Positions 8,441-17,135 of a stretch of DNA of 64,000 nucleotides are shown here, piece after piece (the first letter of the stretch is position 1; each line of letters opens with the position of its first letter). Made by a program: the position numbers and the translations under genes. The notes under the pieces were generated by a model. The model saw only the letters and a list, made by a program, of their open reading frames with translations, had not been told where the DNA came from and ran no database searches. This DNA comes from Rhodococcus wratislaviensis (GTDB lineage Bacteria > Actinomycetota > Actinomycetes > Mycobacteriales > Mycobacteriaceae): assembly GCF_900455735.1 (NCBI RefSeq), contig NZ_UAUI01000022.1, positions 372,001-436,000 on the forward strand, written 5' to 3'.

Positions 8441-9430
8441 TCAGCGCAGCGCGGGCAGGACCTCCTTCTCGAACAGTTCGATGCCCGAGGTGTCGTAGGC
8501 GGCTTCGGGGAAGTAGAAGATGCCGTAGGACAGGCCCAGTTCCTTCAGCGCCGACAGTTTCTCGACGATCTGCTCCGGTGTTCCCACACCGGGCATGCCG
8601 CGGAAGGCTCCCAGCGCACCTTCGGCTGCCTCGGCGCCGACGTGGGGGGTGAGCCGGTCCTTCAGGGTGAGCAACCGCTGCTCGACCTCCGCCTCGGTGG
8701 TGCCGATCGCGACGTTGTAGTTGGCCGAGCGGGTGATGGCGTCGAAGTCGGTGCCGACGGTGTCGCAGTGTTTCCGCAGGATTTCGGATTTCTGCGCGAA
8801 GCCCTCGGGCGTGCCGTCGAAGTTGGTGTACTGCGCGTACTTTGCCGCGATCTTCAACGTCACCTTCTCGCCGCCGCCGGCGATCCACAGCGGAATGCCG
8901 CCTTCCTGCAACGGAAGTGGGCGGACGATGGCTCCGTCGACCTGGTAGTGCTTGCCTTCGAGGGTTGCGACGCCGTTGGTCCAGGCCTGCCGCATGATCT
9001 GCACGCCCTCGTCGAGACGGCCGAGACGCACACCGGCAGAGGGGAACCCGTACCCGTACGCCTGCCACTCGTGCTCGTACCAGCCGCCGCCGATACCCAT
9101 CTCGACGCGTCCCCCCGAGATGAGGTCGGTGGTGGCGGCGACCTTCGCGAGGTAGGCCGGGTTGCGGTAGCTCATCGCCGTGCACATCTGACCGAGACGC
9201 ACCCGCGACGTGACCGCCGCGAACGCGGACATGAGGGTCCACGCCTCGTGCGTGGCCTCCTCCGTCGGTGCCGGGACGGTATGGAAGTGGTCGTAGACCC
9301 ACAGTGAATCCCAGGACGAACCCTGATCGGCGCGCAACGCGAAGTCGCGCATCACCGACCACTGATCCGAGGGATCGATTCCGACGAGATCCAGACGCCA
9401 ACCTTGAGGAACGAACAATCCGAAGCGCAT
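8441..9430 (-). CDS. luciferase-like (LLM) F420/FMN-dependent oxidoreductase
   Basis: This 329-residue TIM-barrel oxidoreductase starts MRFGLFVPQGWRLDL. Family landmarks include LWVYDHFHTV near residue 45, LGQMCTAMSYRNPAYLAKVAAT near 85 and the SGGRVEMGIGGGWYEHEW loop near 110. The bent GGGW-YEHE region is typical of F420-dependent members in actinobacteria, but FMN cannot be excluded. It follows the MFS gene by 13 bp, so it is probably the seventh gene of the second sulfur-type operon. A role in oxidising or reducing the imported compound is inferred from context only. Confidence 0.85.
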   Translation of the reverse strand: MRFGLFVPQGWRLDLVGIDPSDQWSVMRDFALRADQGSSWDSLWVYDHFHTVPAPTEEATHEAWTLMSAFAAVTSRVRLGQMCTAMSYRNPAYLAKVAATTDLISGGRVEMGIGGGWYEHEWQAYGYGFPSAGVRLGRLDEGVQIMRQAWTNGVATLEGKHYQVDGAIVRPLPLQEGGIPLWIAGGGEKVTLKIAAKYAQYTNFDGTPEGFAQKSEILRKHCDTVGTDFDAITRSANYNVAIGTTEAEVEQRLLTLKDRLTPHVGAEAAEGALGAFRGMPGVGTPEQIVEKLSALKELGLSYGIFYFPEAAYDTSGIELFEKEVLPALR

Positions 9431-9443
9431 TAAACGAATGTAC

Positions 9444-10670
9444 CTATGCTTCCTGTTTTTCGAGCGGTGAGGAATCGGGCTCCGACGCGGGCGGCGGTGG
9501 CCACGGGGAATAGACAGGGATGAACCGGAACAGGAGTCCGGCGCCGACCAGCGCCGCTCCCCCGATCGCGGCGACGGCAGCCCCGAGCGGGACCACCGCG
9601 GCGAGCGCGCCGACCCCGAAGGGCCCGGCGAACATGCCGGTGTCGTGGGTGAGCCGCCAGGCGGCGAGGAATTCGGCGCGCGTCGCCGGTGGGGCGATGT
9701 CGGCGCCGAGCGTCATGATGACGCCGTTGCCGAGGCCGTTGCCGATTCCCATCACGACGGCGACGGCCCCGATCGACACAAGGTCGTGCGAGAGCGGCAG
9801 CACCAGGTACGACACCCCGATCACCAGCAGCGACGGCACCGCGATGAACCGGCGGCCGTATCGGTCCATGAAGTGTCCGGCCGGATACGAGCACAGCAGA
9901 TCGACGGCCGCTCCGACTCCGAAGACGAGGCTGACCTGGGCGGCATCGAGTCCGAGATGGGCAGCCCACAGCGGCAGCACCGCTTCCCGCGAGGCGCGGG
10001 CCGCACCCATCAGGAGCGATCCGGCGCCGAGGGTGGCCAGCAACTTCCGGTGCCGGCGCAGAATCGACGGCAGCGTTGCGTGTGTGCCGGCGGTGCCTGC
10101 GTGGCGCCTCGGCGGGTCGGGGACCCTCGACATCAGCCACCCGGACAGCACGACGCCGACGAACTGCACCATGAACCCGCCGCGGGCGCCGACCACCAGG
10201 ATCACGGCGGCGCCGAGCAGCGGTCCCACGAAGAAGCCGAGCCGCCACATCGCCGCGAACGACGACATCGCCCGAGCGCGCAGCCCGATCGGCACGGCGT
10301 CGGCCAGGTAGCTCTGGCGGGCCAGCCCCCACACGGCGTTGGCGAGCCCGGTCAGCAGTGCGCCCACACCGAGCATCCAGGGTGTCTGCGCGAGCAGACA
10401 GACCAGCACTCCGGCGGCGCCGACGGTACTGCCGCCGATGATGGACCGCCGCTCCCCGAACCTGGCGACGATCCGGCCCGCGGGCAGGTCGCCCAGGACG
10501 GCGCCGAGCCCGACGACCGCGACGATCAGCCCGGACACGGCGACGGACGCGCCCAGTTCGCGGGCCGTCAGTGCCATGACCGGGGCGGCGGCCCCCTGGC
10601 CGATGCCGAAGATCGCGGCGGGGACGAAGACGGTGGTGACGAGAGGTTTCAGACCGGTCTCGTCGCTCAT
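9444..10670 (-). CDS. MFS transporter
   Basis: The 408-residue protein has about twelve hydrophobic helices and the family's cytoplasmic loop DLPAGRIVARFGERRSII between helices 2 and 3, a motif-A variant; a second copy is seen as PAGHFMDRYGRRFI in the second half. The start ATG overlaps the stop of the upstream monooxygenase gene by 4 bp. In this operon it may export the desulfonated or otherwise spent product of the monooxygenase. That is inferred from gene order; the substrate class cannot be told from sequence. Confidence 0.88.
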   Translation of the reverse strand: MSDETGLKPLVTTVFVPAAIFGIGQGAAAPVMALTARELGASVAVSGLIVAVVGLGAVLGDLPAGRIVARFGERRSIIGGSTVGAAGVLVCLLAQTPWMLGVGALLTGLANAVWGLARQSYLADAVPIGLRARAMSSFAAMWRLGFFVGPLLGAAVILVVGARGGFMVQFVGVVLSGWLMSRVPDPPRRHAGTAGTHATLPSILRRHRKLLATLGAGSLLMGAARASREAVLPLWAAHLGLDAAQVSLVFGVGAAVDLLCSYPAGHFMDRYGRRFIAVPSLLVIGVSYLVLPLSHDLVSIGAVAVVMGIGNGLGNGVIMTLGADIAPPATRAEFLAAWRLTHDTGMFAGPFGVGALAAVVPLGAAVAAIGGAALVGAGLLFRFIPVYSPWPPPPASEPDSSPLEKQEA

Positions 10671-12010
10671 GCGCTCGCTTCGTCGACCGCGCCCGCGAAC
10701 CGGTTACCGACGTCCGTGAGACCGTAGTGACCGCGCAGGGTGGTCGCCGTGTAGTCCGTCCGGAACAGTCCGCGCTGCTGCAGGATCGGGACGACGCGGT
10801 CGACGAAGTCGTCCAGTCCGCCGGGCAGGTAGGGCGGCATGATGTTGAAGCCGTCGGCCGCACCCTGCTCGAACCACGTCTGCAGCTCGTCGGCCACTTG
10901 TTCCGGGGTTCCGGCGAACGTGCGGTGCCCGCGTCCGCCGCCGAGCAGCCCGATCAGTTGCCGGACGGTGAGCGAACCGTCCGCGGCGAGATCCTTCACC
11001 AGCTGGTACCGGCTCTTGTTGCCCTGGATCTCGTCCAGCGGAGGAAGTGGCGGAAGCGGGGCGTCGAGGGAATGTTTCGTGAGGTCGACACCGAGCATCG
11101 TCGACAGCTGCCGCAGCGAGTACTCGGGCGAGATCAGGTCGGTGAACGACTGCTCGAGCGCCTTCGCCTCCTCCTCGGTGTCCGCGATGAACGGCACGAT
11201 GCCGGGCAGCACCTTCAATTCGCCGGCATTCCGGCCGTGCTTGACGACACGCACCTTGAGGTCGCGGTAGAACTCCTGACCCTGCTCCAGGGTGCGCTGG
11301 GCGGTGAACACGGCCTCGGCGTACCGCGCGGCGAACTCCTTGCCACTCTCGGACGATCCGGCCTGTACCAGCAGCGGCCGGCCCTGGGCGGACCTCGGCG
11401 AGTTCAGCGGCCCCTTGACCCGGAACCGCGGTCCGTCGTGGTCGATGGTGTGAACCTTGCCGGGGTCGGCGAACACGCCGGTCTCCTGGTCGAGGACCAC
11501 CGCGCCGTCCTCCCAGCTGTCCCACAGGGCGAGCGTGACGTCGACGAATTCCTCTGCGCGCTCGTACCGTCCGCTGTGCGCGGGGATGCCGTCGACGCCG
11601 AAGTTCGCCGCCTCGTCCGCACCGGCCGAGGTTACGATGTTCCACCCCGCCCGGCCGCCGCTGATGTGGTCGAGCGACGTGAACTTGCGCGCCAGGTTGT
11701 ACGGGTCGGAGTAACTGGTGGAGGCCGTGGCGATCAGCCCCACGTGTTCGGTGGCGACGGCGATCGCCGACAGCAATGTGACGGGCTCGAAGATCGCCTG
11801 CGTGTTGTGCTTGATCCGCGGTCCGACGGCGAGACCGTCGGCGAAGAACACCGAATCGAGTTTGCCCCGCTCCGCGATCCGGCCGAGTTCCTGGAAGTGC
11901 GCGACGTCCAGTACGCGGTGCGCCTCGGTGCGGGGATGGCGCCACGCCGCCTCGTGATGTCCCACACCCATGAGAAACGCGTTGAGGTGGAACTGGGAAT
12001 CCTGTGACAT
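10667..12010 (-). CDS. FMN-dependent monooxygenase, DszA/NtaA/SnaA family
   Basis: This 447-residue enzyme is of the usual family length. The N-terminus FHLNAFLMGVGHHEAAWR matches the partial gene at 1-197. Family motifs include ASTSYSDPYNLARKFTSLD near residue 95, SGGRAGWNIVTS near 118, AHSGRYERAEEFVDVTLALW near 143, and the C-terminal ADGFNIMPPYLPGGLDDFVD. DszA converts a sulfone, NtaA nitrilotriacetate and SnaA pristinamycin, all with FMNH2 from a separate reductase. No reductase is encoded nearby. The gene lies 25 bp after the ABC permease and overlaps the MFS gene, so the importer, oxidation and efflux functions form one unit. Confidence 0.9.
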   Translation of the reverse strand: MSQDSQFHLNAFLMGVGHHEAAWRHPRTEAHRVLDVAHFQELGRIAERGKLDSVFFADGLAVGPRIKHNTQAIFEPVTLLSAIAVATEHVGLIATASTSYSDPYNLARKFTSLDHISGGRAGWNIVTSAGADEAANFGVDGIPAHSGRYERAEEFVDVTLALWDSWEDGAVVLDQETGVFADPGKVHTIDHDGPRFRVKGPLNSPRSAQGRPLLVQAGSSESGKEFAARYAEAVFTAQRTLEQGQEFYRDLKVRVVKHGRNAGELKVLPGIVPFIADTEEEAKALEQSFTDLISPEYSLRQLSTMLGVDLTKHSLDAPLPPLPPLDEIQGNKSRYQLVKDLAADGSLTVRQLIGLLGGGRGHRTFAGTPEQVADELQTWFEQGAADGFNIMPPYLPGGLDDFVDRVVPILQQRGLFRTDYTATTLRGHYGLTDVGNRFAGAVDEASA

Positions 12011-12035
12011 GTGGAGTTTCTTTTCCGGTAAGTGA

Positions 12036-12911
12036 CTAGACCCGCCAGCGGGACAGCCTGCGTTCGATCAGTACGAGAACGGCGTTGAGCGTCAGCCCGA
12101 GAACCGAGATGGCGACGATGCCCGCATACATGTTGGGGATCTGGAAGTTGAACTGGGAGGCCGTGATCAGGTAGCCGAGGCCGGCCTTGGCCCCGACCAT
12201 CTCGGCGGCGATCAGCACGAGGATCGACGACGCCGCGGCCATGCGGATTCCGGTGAAGATGGTGGGAACGGCGGCGGGCAGCACCACTTTCTGGAAAAGG
12301 CGCACGGGCGACAGTCCCAGCGAGGACGCCGACTTGATCAGCAACGGGTCGACGGTGCGCACACCGGAGATCGTGTTCAGCAGGATCGGGAAGGTGCACG
12401 CGTAGATCACCAGGGCGATCTTGGACTCCTCACCGATGCCGAGGATCAGGATGAACACGGGGAGCAACGCCAGCGCCGCCGTGTTGCGGAACAGTTCCAG
12501 GATCGGGTTCAGGAAGTCCGACACCGGGCGGTACCAGGCGATCGCGATACCCAGCGGGATCGCGATCACGACGGCAACGAAGAAGCCGATCAGGGCGCGG
12601 GAGAGGCTGGCGGACACGTGCTGCCACAGCTCACCGCTCTGAACCAGGTCGAAGAACGCCTCGACCACCGTAGTGAACGGGGGAAGGAAGACCTCGTCGA
12701 CGAGCCCGACTCGGGGAGCGATCTCCCACAGCGCCAGGAACGCGACGATCGCAACGGACGGCTTGAGGATCCGCCAGGCGATCGGACCCAGTGCCGCACC
12801 GGCACGCTGGACGGCACCCGGCTCCGGCGGGGTGGAAGGAGGCGTCGGAGCCGAGGTCCCGGGTCGATCGATTGCGACGGGAGTTTCCGGCGACGCGAGT
12901 GCGCTAGACAT
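12036..12911 (-). CDS. ABC importer permease, SsuC/TauC type (second system)
   Basis: The 291-residue membrane protein has a long Pro/Thr-rich cytoplasmic N-terminus of about 45 residues, then six hydrophobic segments beginning with PSVAIVAFLALWEIAP. The EAA loop is IKSASSLGLSPVRLFQKVVLP. It overlaps the ATPase gene by 8 bp. It is the channel of the second importer and is only moderately similar to the permease at 920-1789. The membrane helices carry no residues that tell the substrate. Confidence 0.92.
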   Translation of the reverse strand: MSSALASPETPVAIDRPGTSAPTPPSTPPEPGAVQRAGAALGPIAWRILKPSVAIVAFLALWEIAPRVGLVDEVFLPPFTTVVEAFFDLVQSGELWQHVSASLSRALIGFFVAVVIAIPLGIAIAWYRPVSDFLNPILELFRNTAALALLPVFILILGIGEESKIALVIYACTFPILLNTISGVRTVDPLLIKSASSLGLSPVRLFQKVVLPAAVPTIFTGIRMAAASSILVLIAAEMVGAKAGLGYLITASQFNFQIPNMYAGIVAISVLGLTLNAVLVLIERRLSRWRV

Positions 12912-13740
12912 GTGCTTCCTCCTTCTCGATTACCTGTGCACGCTCCACTTCGCCGTGCAGCAGCGTCCAGATGCGGTGGCGGTAGTGCCGGAACTGCTCG
13001 TTGGACCGGACGTCCTCGCCGCTGCGGTCGATGTCGATGTCCACGAACGTCTTCACCCGGCCGGGCCGCGACGTCAGGACGGCGACCCGCTGCCCGAGAT
13101 AGATGGCCTCGTCGATGCCGTGCGTGATGAACAGGATGGTCTTGCCGGTGGCCTTCCAGATGCGCAGCAGTTCGTCCTGCAGCGACTCACGGGTCTGCGC
13201 GTCGAGCGCCGCGAACGGCTCGTCCATCAGCAGCACCTCGGGGTCGAACGCGAGGCTGCGGGCGATCGCGACGCGCTGCTTCATGCCACCCGACAGCTCG
13301 TGCGGGTACCGGTCGCCGAAGCCCTTCAGGCCGACGAGTTCGAGGTAGTGCTCGGCCAGTTCGCGCCGTTCCTTCTTGGGCAGTCCCTTGGCCTCGAGCC
13401 CGAATTCGATGTTGTGCCGGGCCGTGCGCCACGGCAGGAGTGCGTACTGCTGGAAGACGATTCCGCGATCGAGACCGGGCCCGGTCACCGGCTGACCGTC
13501 GAGCAGGATCCGGCCCGACGTGGGGGTGCTGAGTCCGCCGAGCAGGTCGAGCAGCGTGGACTTTCCGCAACCACTCGGCCCGACGAGGACGAGGAATTCG
13601 CCGTCCGCGAGATCGATGTCGATGTCCTCGATCGCGGTGAACTTGTCCTTCGACCCGCGCACGTCGAACTGTTTGGTGACGTGCTCGAGGCGGAGCTTGG
13701 GCGTCTGAACCCGATCGGGGTTCGAGGCGGTGGTGCTCAT
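12904..13740 (-). CDS. ABC importer ATP-binding protein, SsuB/TauB type (second system)
   Basis: This 278-residue ATPase contains Walker A GPSGCGKSTLLDLL near residue 53, Q-loop GIVFQQYALLPW, signature ELSGGMKQRVAIARSL near 152 and Walker B EVLLMDEPFAALD. The C-terminal extension after the FITHGIDEA switch resembles nitrate/sulfonate ATPases. Its ATG overlaps the stop codon of the second binding-protein gene (ATGA), and its end overlaps the permease start. One ATPase therefore serves two upstream binding proteins. Confidence 0.94.
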   Translation of the reverse strand: MSTTASNPDRVQTPKLRLEHVTKQFDVRGSKDKFTAIEDIDIDLADGEFLVLVGPSGCGKSTLLDLLGGLSTPTSGRILLDGQPVTGPGLDRGIVFQQYALLPWRTARHNIEFGLEAKGLPKKERRELAEHYLELVGLKGFGDRYPHELSGGMKQRVAIARSLAFDPEVLLMDEPFAALDAQTRESLQDELLRIWKATGKTILFITHGIDEAIYLGQRVAVLTSRPGRVKTFVDIDIDRSGEDVRSNEQFRHYRHRIWTLLHGEVERAQVIEKEEAHV

Positions 13741-14825
13741 TTCTGTCCTTCCAGTACTTCTCCGTCGGGCCCGCTCTCGGGCTGGAACGTGCCGTTGGCG
13801 TACGGGTTGAATTCGTTGGTGTAGAGGTCGGTTGCGGTCAACTTGCCCTCGTCGAGCTCACCGTTGCGGACGAGCCAATCGATCCAGGTCTGCAACTCCT
13901 TCTCCTGGATCACGGCCCCGGCGACGGGAATGCCGGAGCTGCGCCAGTAGTCGATGGCCTCGTCGCTCTCGTTGCGGCCACGCCTGTCGATGATGCTCTT
14001 GAACCGTGCGACGACCTCCTCACGCGGAGTCACCTGGGTCCATCGGATGGCCCGAGCCGTGCCCTGCACGAAGTCCGCAACGGCGTCCTTGTTCTTCGCC
14101 AGGAAGTCGTCACGCACGACGTAGGTTCCGTAACTGAAGGCGCCGAACAGATCCCGGTCCGTGAACAGCGGCCGGATACCCCCACGCTCCTGGGCTGTTT
14201 CGCGGTAGATGCCGTTGATGGCAGCCACATCGATCTGACCTTCGCGCAGGGCCGTTTCGTTGTTCACCGGCGGGACGACGGTCAGCTCCACCTGCTTGAT
14301 CTCGTCCTGGGTCAACCCCTGCTGGGCCAGCCACTCCCGGACGAGGAACTCGTGGTGCGCACCGAGCGTGTTCATCCCGACCTTCTTGCCGATCAGGTCG
14401 CGCGCCGAGCGGATGGGGCTGCCGTCCAGCACGAAGTATCCGGTGTACTCGCCGGCATCCGCACCGTAGGAACTCAGCACCGACGTGATCGGTGCCCCCG
14501 CAGCATTGAGCTTGACGACGGCTCCGTTGAATGCCGAGCCGAACTCGATGTCACCGGTGGCCGCCGACTGGATGTCCTGCGGGCCGCTGGTGGTGTCGCC
14601 AACCCATTCGAGCTTGATCTCGTCGTAATACCCCAGGTCCTCGGCGAGTTCGTGGAATCCCACGTCCCCGGCCCACCCCTGGTAGCGCAGGACCGTCTTC
14701 CCGTCCTCGGTGGTGGCGGTATCCGACGAGCCGGCGCACCCCGCCACTCCCGAGGCCACCGTGAACAGTGCTGCGGTCGCCGCGAGGGCGCGCACGGCGC
14801 CGCGCCGGAACCGGGAGTGGGACAT
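13737..14825 (-). CDS. ABC importer substrate-binding lipoprotein, copy 2 of a tandem pair
   Basis: The 362-residue lipoprotein has a signal peptide ending in the lipobox VAGC (about residues 27-30). The mature part runs TVLRYQGWAGDVGFHELAED, then GDTTSGPQDIQSAATGD, GKKVGMNTLGAHHEFLVREW and QVELTVVPPVNNETALREGQ. These blocks are almost identical in the gene just upstream (14864-15934), so the pair arose by tandem duplication. I use ATG 14825; the open frame upstream overlaps the paralogue and is not coding here. It belongs to the SsuA/THI5-like class. Two receptors for one permease suggests a broadened substrate range. Confidence 0.9.
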   Translation of the reverse strand: MSHSRFRRGAVRALAATAALFTVASGVAGCAGSSDTATTEDGKTVLRYQGWAGDVGFHELAEDLGYYDEIKLEWVGDTTSGPQDIQSAATGDIEFGSAFNGAVVKLNAAGAPITSVLSSYGADAGEYTGYFVLDGSPIRSARDLIGKKVGMNTLGAHHEFLVREWLAQQGLTQDEIKQVELTVVPPVNNETALREGQIDVAAINGIYRETAQERGGIRPLFTDRDLFGAFSYGTYVVRDDFLAKNKDAVADFVQGTARAIRWTQVTPREEVVARFKSIIDRRGRNESDEAIDYWRSSGIPVAGAVIQEKELQTWIDWLVRNGELDEGKLTATDLYTNEFNPYANGTFQPESGPDGEVLEGQK

Positions 14826-14863
14826 CGACGTCACTTTCTTCTCGTGGGGACCTGGGGTGGAGT

Positions 14864-15934
14864 TCACTTCGCGGCCAGCGCTTGTCCGTCGGGGCCGCTG
14901 TCGGCGGGGTACGTGCCGTTGGCGTACGGGTTGTACTCGTTGGTGTAGACGTCGGCGGGCGTGAGCTTGCCGTCCTCGAGTTCGCCGTTGCGGACCAGCC
15001 AGTCGATCCAGGTCTGGATCTCCTTGTCGGTGATCACGCCACCGGGACCCGCCACACCCGGCGACTTCCAGTAGCCGACGAGATCGGTGGTCTCGTTGCG
15101 GCCGCGCTTGGTGATGATGTCCTTGAATTTCGCGATCACGTCGTCGCGGGGCGTGGTCTGGGTCCAGCGGATGGCGCGGGCCGTGCCCTGCACGAAGTCG
15201 GCGACGGCGTCCTTGTTCTTCGCGATGAAGTCGTTGCGGAACAGCAGCGAACCGTAGGTGAAGGACCCGAAGATGGATTCGTCGGTGAACAGCGGGCGGA
15301 TACCGCCGCGTTCGACTGCCTTGTCGCGGAACACGCTTCCGAGCGTGCCGACGTCGATCTGACCCTGCCGCAGCGCCTGTTCGGTGTTCACCGGCGGCAC
15401 GACGGTCAACTCGACCTGCTTGATCTCGTCGGGGGTCAGCCCTTCCCGCGCCAGCCACTCACGCACGAGGAACTCGTGGTGCGCACCGAGCGTGTTCATC
15501 CCGACCTTCTTGCCGATCAGGTCACGTGCCGACGTGATCGGGCTTCCGTCGAGCACGTAGTACCCGTTGAACGTCTCCTTGTCGGAGCCGTAGTAGCCGA
15601 TGACGGACGTGATCGGCGAATCGGCCGCGGCCAGCTTCAGCACCGCACCGTTGAACGCGCCACCGAAGTCGGTCTGCCCCGTGGCGGCATTCTGGATGCT
15701 CTGCGGCCCACTGGTCGTGTCGCCGATCCAGTTCAGTTCGACCTTCTGGTAGTAGCCCAGGTCGGCCGCGAGTTCCGGGAACGAGACCTGTCCCGTGGTC
15801 CCCTCGTAGCGAAGTACGGTCTTCCCGTCGGCTGTCGTGGTCGTCTCGGAACTGGAGCACCCGACAGCAAGGCTGGTGAACGTGAGAAGGGCGGCCGCTG
15901 CGGCCAGAGTCCGCGCGAAACGTGGACGAATCAT
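14864..15934 (-). CDS. ABC importer substrate-binding lipoprotein, copy 1 of a tandem pair
   Basis: This 356-residue lipoprotein is first in the second operon. The signal peptide ends in the lipobox AVGC near residues 23-26. I chose ATG 15934 because AGGAAG lies seven bases upstream and the hydrophobic signal starts right after it; the longer open frame adds an implausible Arg-rich leader. The binding domain matches the next gene in long blocks, for example DLIGKKVGMNTLGAHHEFL. Differences cluster near residues 190-215 (DVGTLGSVFRDKAVE against DVAAINGIYRETAQE), a likely ligand-facing or hinge segment. A strong dyad lies about 184-202 bp upstream. Confidence 0.9.
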   Translation of the reverse strand: MIRPRFARTLAAAAALLTFTSLAVGCSSSETTTTADGKTVLRYEGTTGQVSFPELAADLGYYQKVELNWIGDTTSGPQSIQNAATGQTDFGGAFNGAVLKLAAADSPITSVIGYYGSDKETFNGYYVLDGSPITSARDLIGKKVGMNTLGAHHEFLVREWLAREGLTPDEIKQVELTVVPPVNTEQALRQGQIDVGTLGSVFRDKAVERGGIRPLFTDESIFGSFTYGSLLFRNDFIAKNKDAVADFVQGTARAIRWTQTTPRDDVIAKFKDIITKRGRNETTDLVGYWKSPGVAGPGGVITDKEIQTWIDWLVRNGELEDGKLTPADVYTNEYNPYANGTYPADSGPDGQALAAK

Positions 15935-16117
15935 CGAAGGTCTTCCTAGTGTGTGATGCCCGCGGACGACGAAGCGGCGGGTCGTGCGAGCGCACTCCCG
16001 AACCCGCCCGGCGGGTCGCCGAACGGGTGAGCAGGACGTGCGGAAAGAAAAGGGGTGCGAAAAAGCCAGGTCAGCTACGACAGCCGAAACACTGGAACAT
16101 GGCAGACTCCCTGGACG

Positions 16118-16136
16118 TGGTGTGGTCGCCACACCA
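16118..16136. promoter_or_regulatory. 8-bp perfect dyad between the second ABC operon and the sigma factor gene
   Basis: TGGTGTGG-TCG-CCACACCA is a perfect inverted repeat in the divergent region between 15934 (minus) and 16215 (plus). It sits 79 bp from the sigma start and 184 bp from the binding-protein start. The symmetric, intergenic placement suggests an operator. Its outer half-sites also occur in the dyad upstream of the first ABC operon (3059-3072). Confidence 0.4.
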
Positions 16137-16214
16137 TACGTCCGGACCCACCACCAGGGTCAACGGTTACACACACGACGGATTTTATGTCTGGACCGCA
16201 CGTAGGATATCGGC

Positions 16215-17135
16215 ATGCCCACTGCGACGCTGGTCGACGAATTCGAGTCCCACCGGCCGCATCTGCTCTCCGTGGCGTATCGGCTGACGGGAAGTGTCAG
16301 CGATGCGGAGGACGCCGTGCAGGAGTCGTGGCTGCGACTCGACGACGCGAAGGCCGCGAACATCCGCGACCTCCGGCCGTGGCTCACGACGGTGGTCGGG
16401 CGGATCTGCCTCGACCGGTTGCGGTCGGCGGCGGTGCGGAGGGAACAGTATGTCGGCCAATGGCTTCCGGAACCCATCGTCACCGGACTGTCGCCGTCGG
16501 CCGAGCCGGACCCGCTGGAAGCGGTCGTCCGGGACGAGGACAACCGCCTCGCCGCGCTGATCGTGCTCGACACGCTCACCCCTGCGCAACGGGTCGCGTT
16601 CGTGCTGCACGACGGTTTCGGGGTCCCGTTCGACGAGGTGGCCGGGATTCTCGGCATCGAGACGCCCGCGGCGCGTCAGCTCGCGTCGCGGGCCCGCAAG
16701 GCCGCTGCCGCAACCACACCCGCCGTTCCCGACGACGAGCATGCCGTCGCCGTGCAGCGACTGCTCGAGGCACTCGCCGCCGGCGACCTCGACGCGGTGA
16801 TCGCGGCGCTGCACCCGGACGCCCTCGTCATCGGCGACGCCAACGGCACCACGAGCACCGCCGTCAACGTCATCCACGGCGCGGACAAATTCGCCCGCTT
16901 CTTCCTCGGCCTCATCAAGCGGTACGGGCCGGCGGTGTTCACCGTCATGCAGCCGGTCCTGGTCAACGGCCAATTGGGCTTCTTCAGTGCCGCACTCACC
17001 GGCGACGATGCCCACCGCAGCTCGCCGCCGCGAGTGGGTGGGTTCACCGTCCGGGACGGACTCGTCTACGCGGCGTACGACATCGCCAATCCGGAGAAGT
17101 TCGGCGGAATCAGGATCCCGGACCTTCCTTCGTGA
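16215..17135 (+). CDS. sigJ: ECF41-type RNA polymerase sigma factor, SigJ-like
   Basis: This 306-residue sigma factor has region 2 at residues 8-75 (DAEDAVQESWLRL) and region 4 at about 110-165 (LTPAQRVAFVLHDGF). A fused SnoaL-like C-terminal domain of about 130 residues, characteristic of group ECF41, controls activity in place of an anti-sigma factor. ECF41 hallmarks are the linker motif WLPEP at residues 83-87 and NPEKF near 292-296. The usual glycine-rich DGGGK motif appears as the divergent GDANGTTS. TAGGAT at 16203-16208 followed by six bases and ATG suggests leaderless expression. The convergent neighbour is the standard ECF41 partner, which supports the call. Confidence 0.92.
   Translation: MPTATLVDEFESHRPHLLSVAYRLTGSVSDAEDAVQESWLRLDDAKAANIRDLRPWLTTVVGRICLDRLRSAAVRREQYVGQWLPEPIVTGLSPSAEPDPLEAVVRDEDNRLAALIVLDTLTPAQRVAFVLHDGFGVPFDEVAGILGIETPAARQLASRARKAAAATTPAVPDDEHAVAVQRLLEALAAGDLDAVIAALHPDALVIGDANGTTSTAVNVIHGADKFARFFLGLIKRYGPAVFTVMQPVLVNGQLGFFSAALTGDDAHRSSPPRVGGFTVRDGLVYAAYDIANPEKFGGIRIPDLPS

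Noticed and set aside
12618-13824. Plus-strand open frames of up to 383 codons opposite the ABC importer genes
   Set aside because: They mirror well-conserved genes on the minus strand and lack any domain signal.
14826-15458. Upstream extension of the second binding-protein frame
   Set aside because: It overlaps the paralogous gene in a different frame; the signal peptide starts at 14825.
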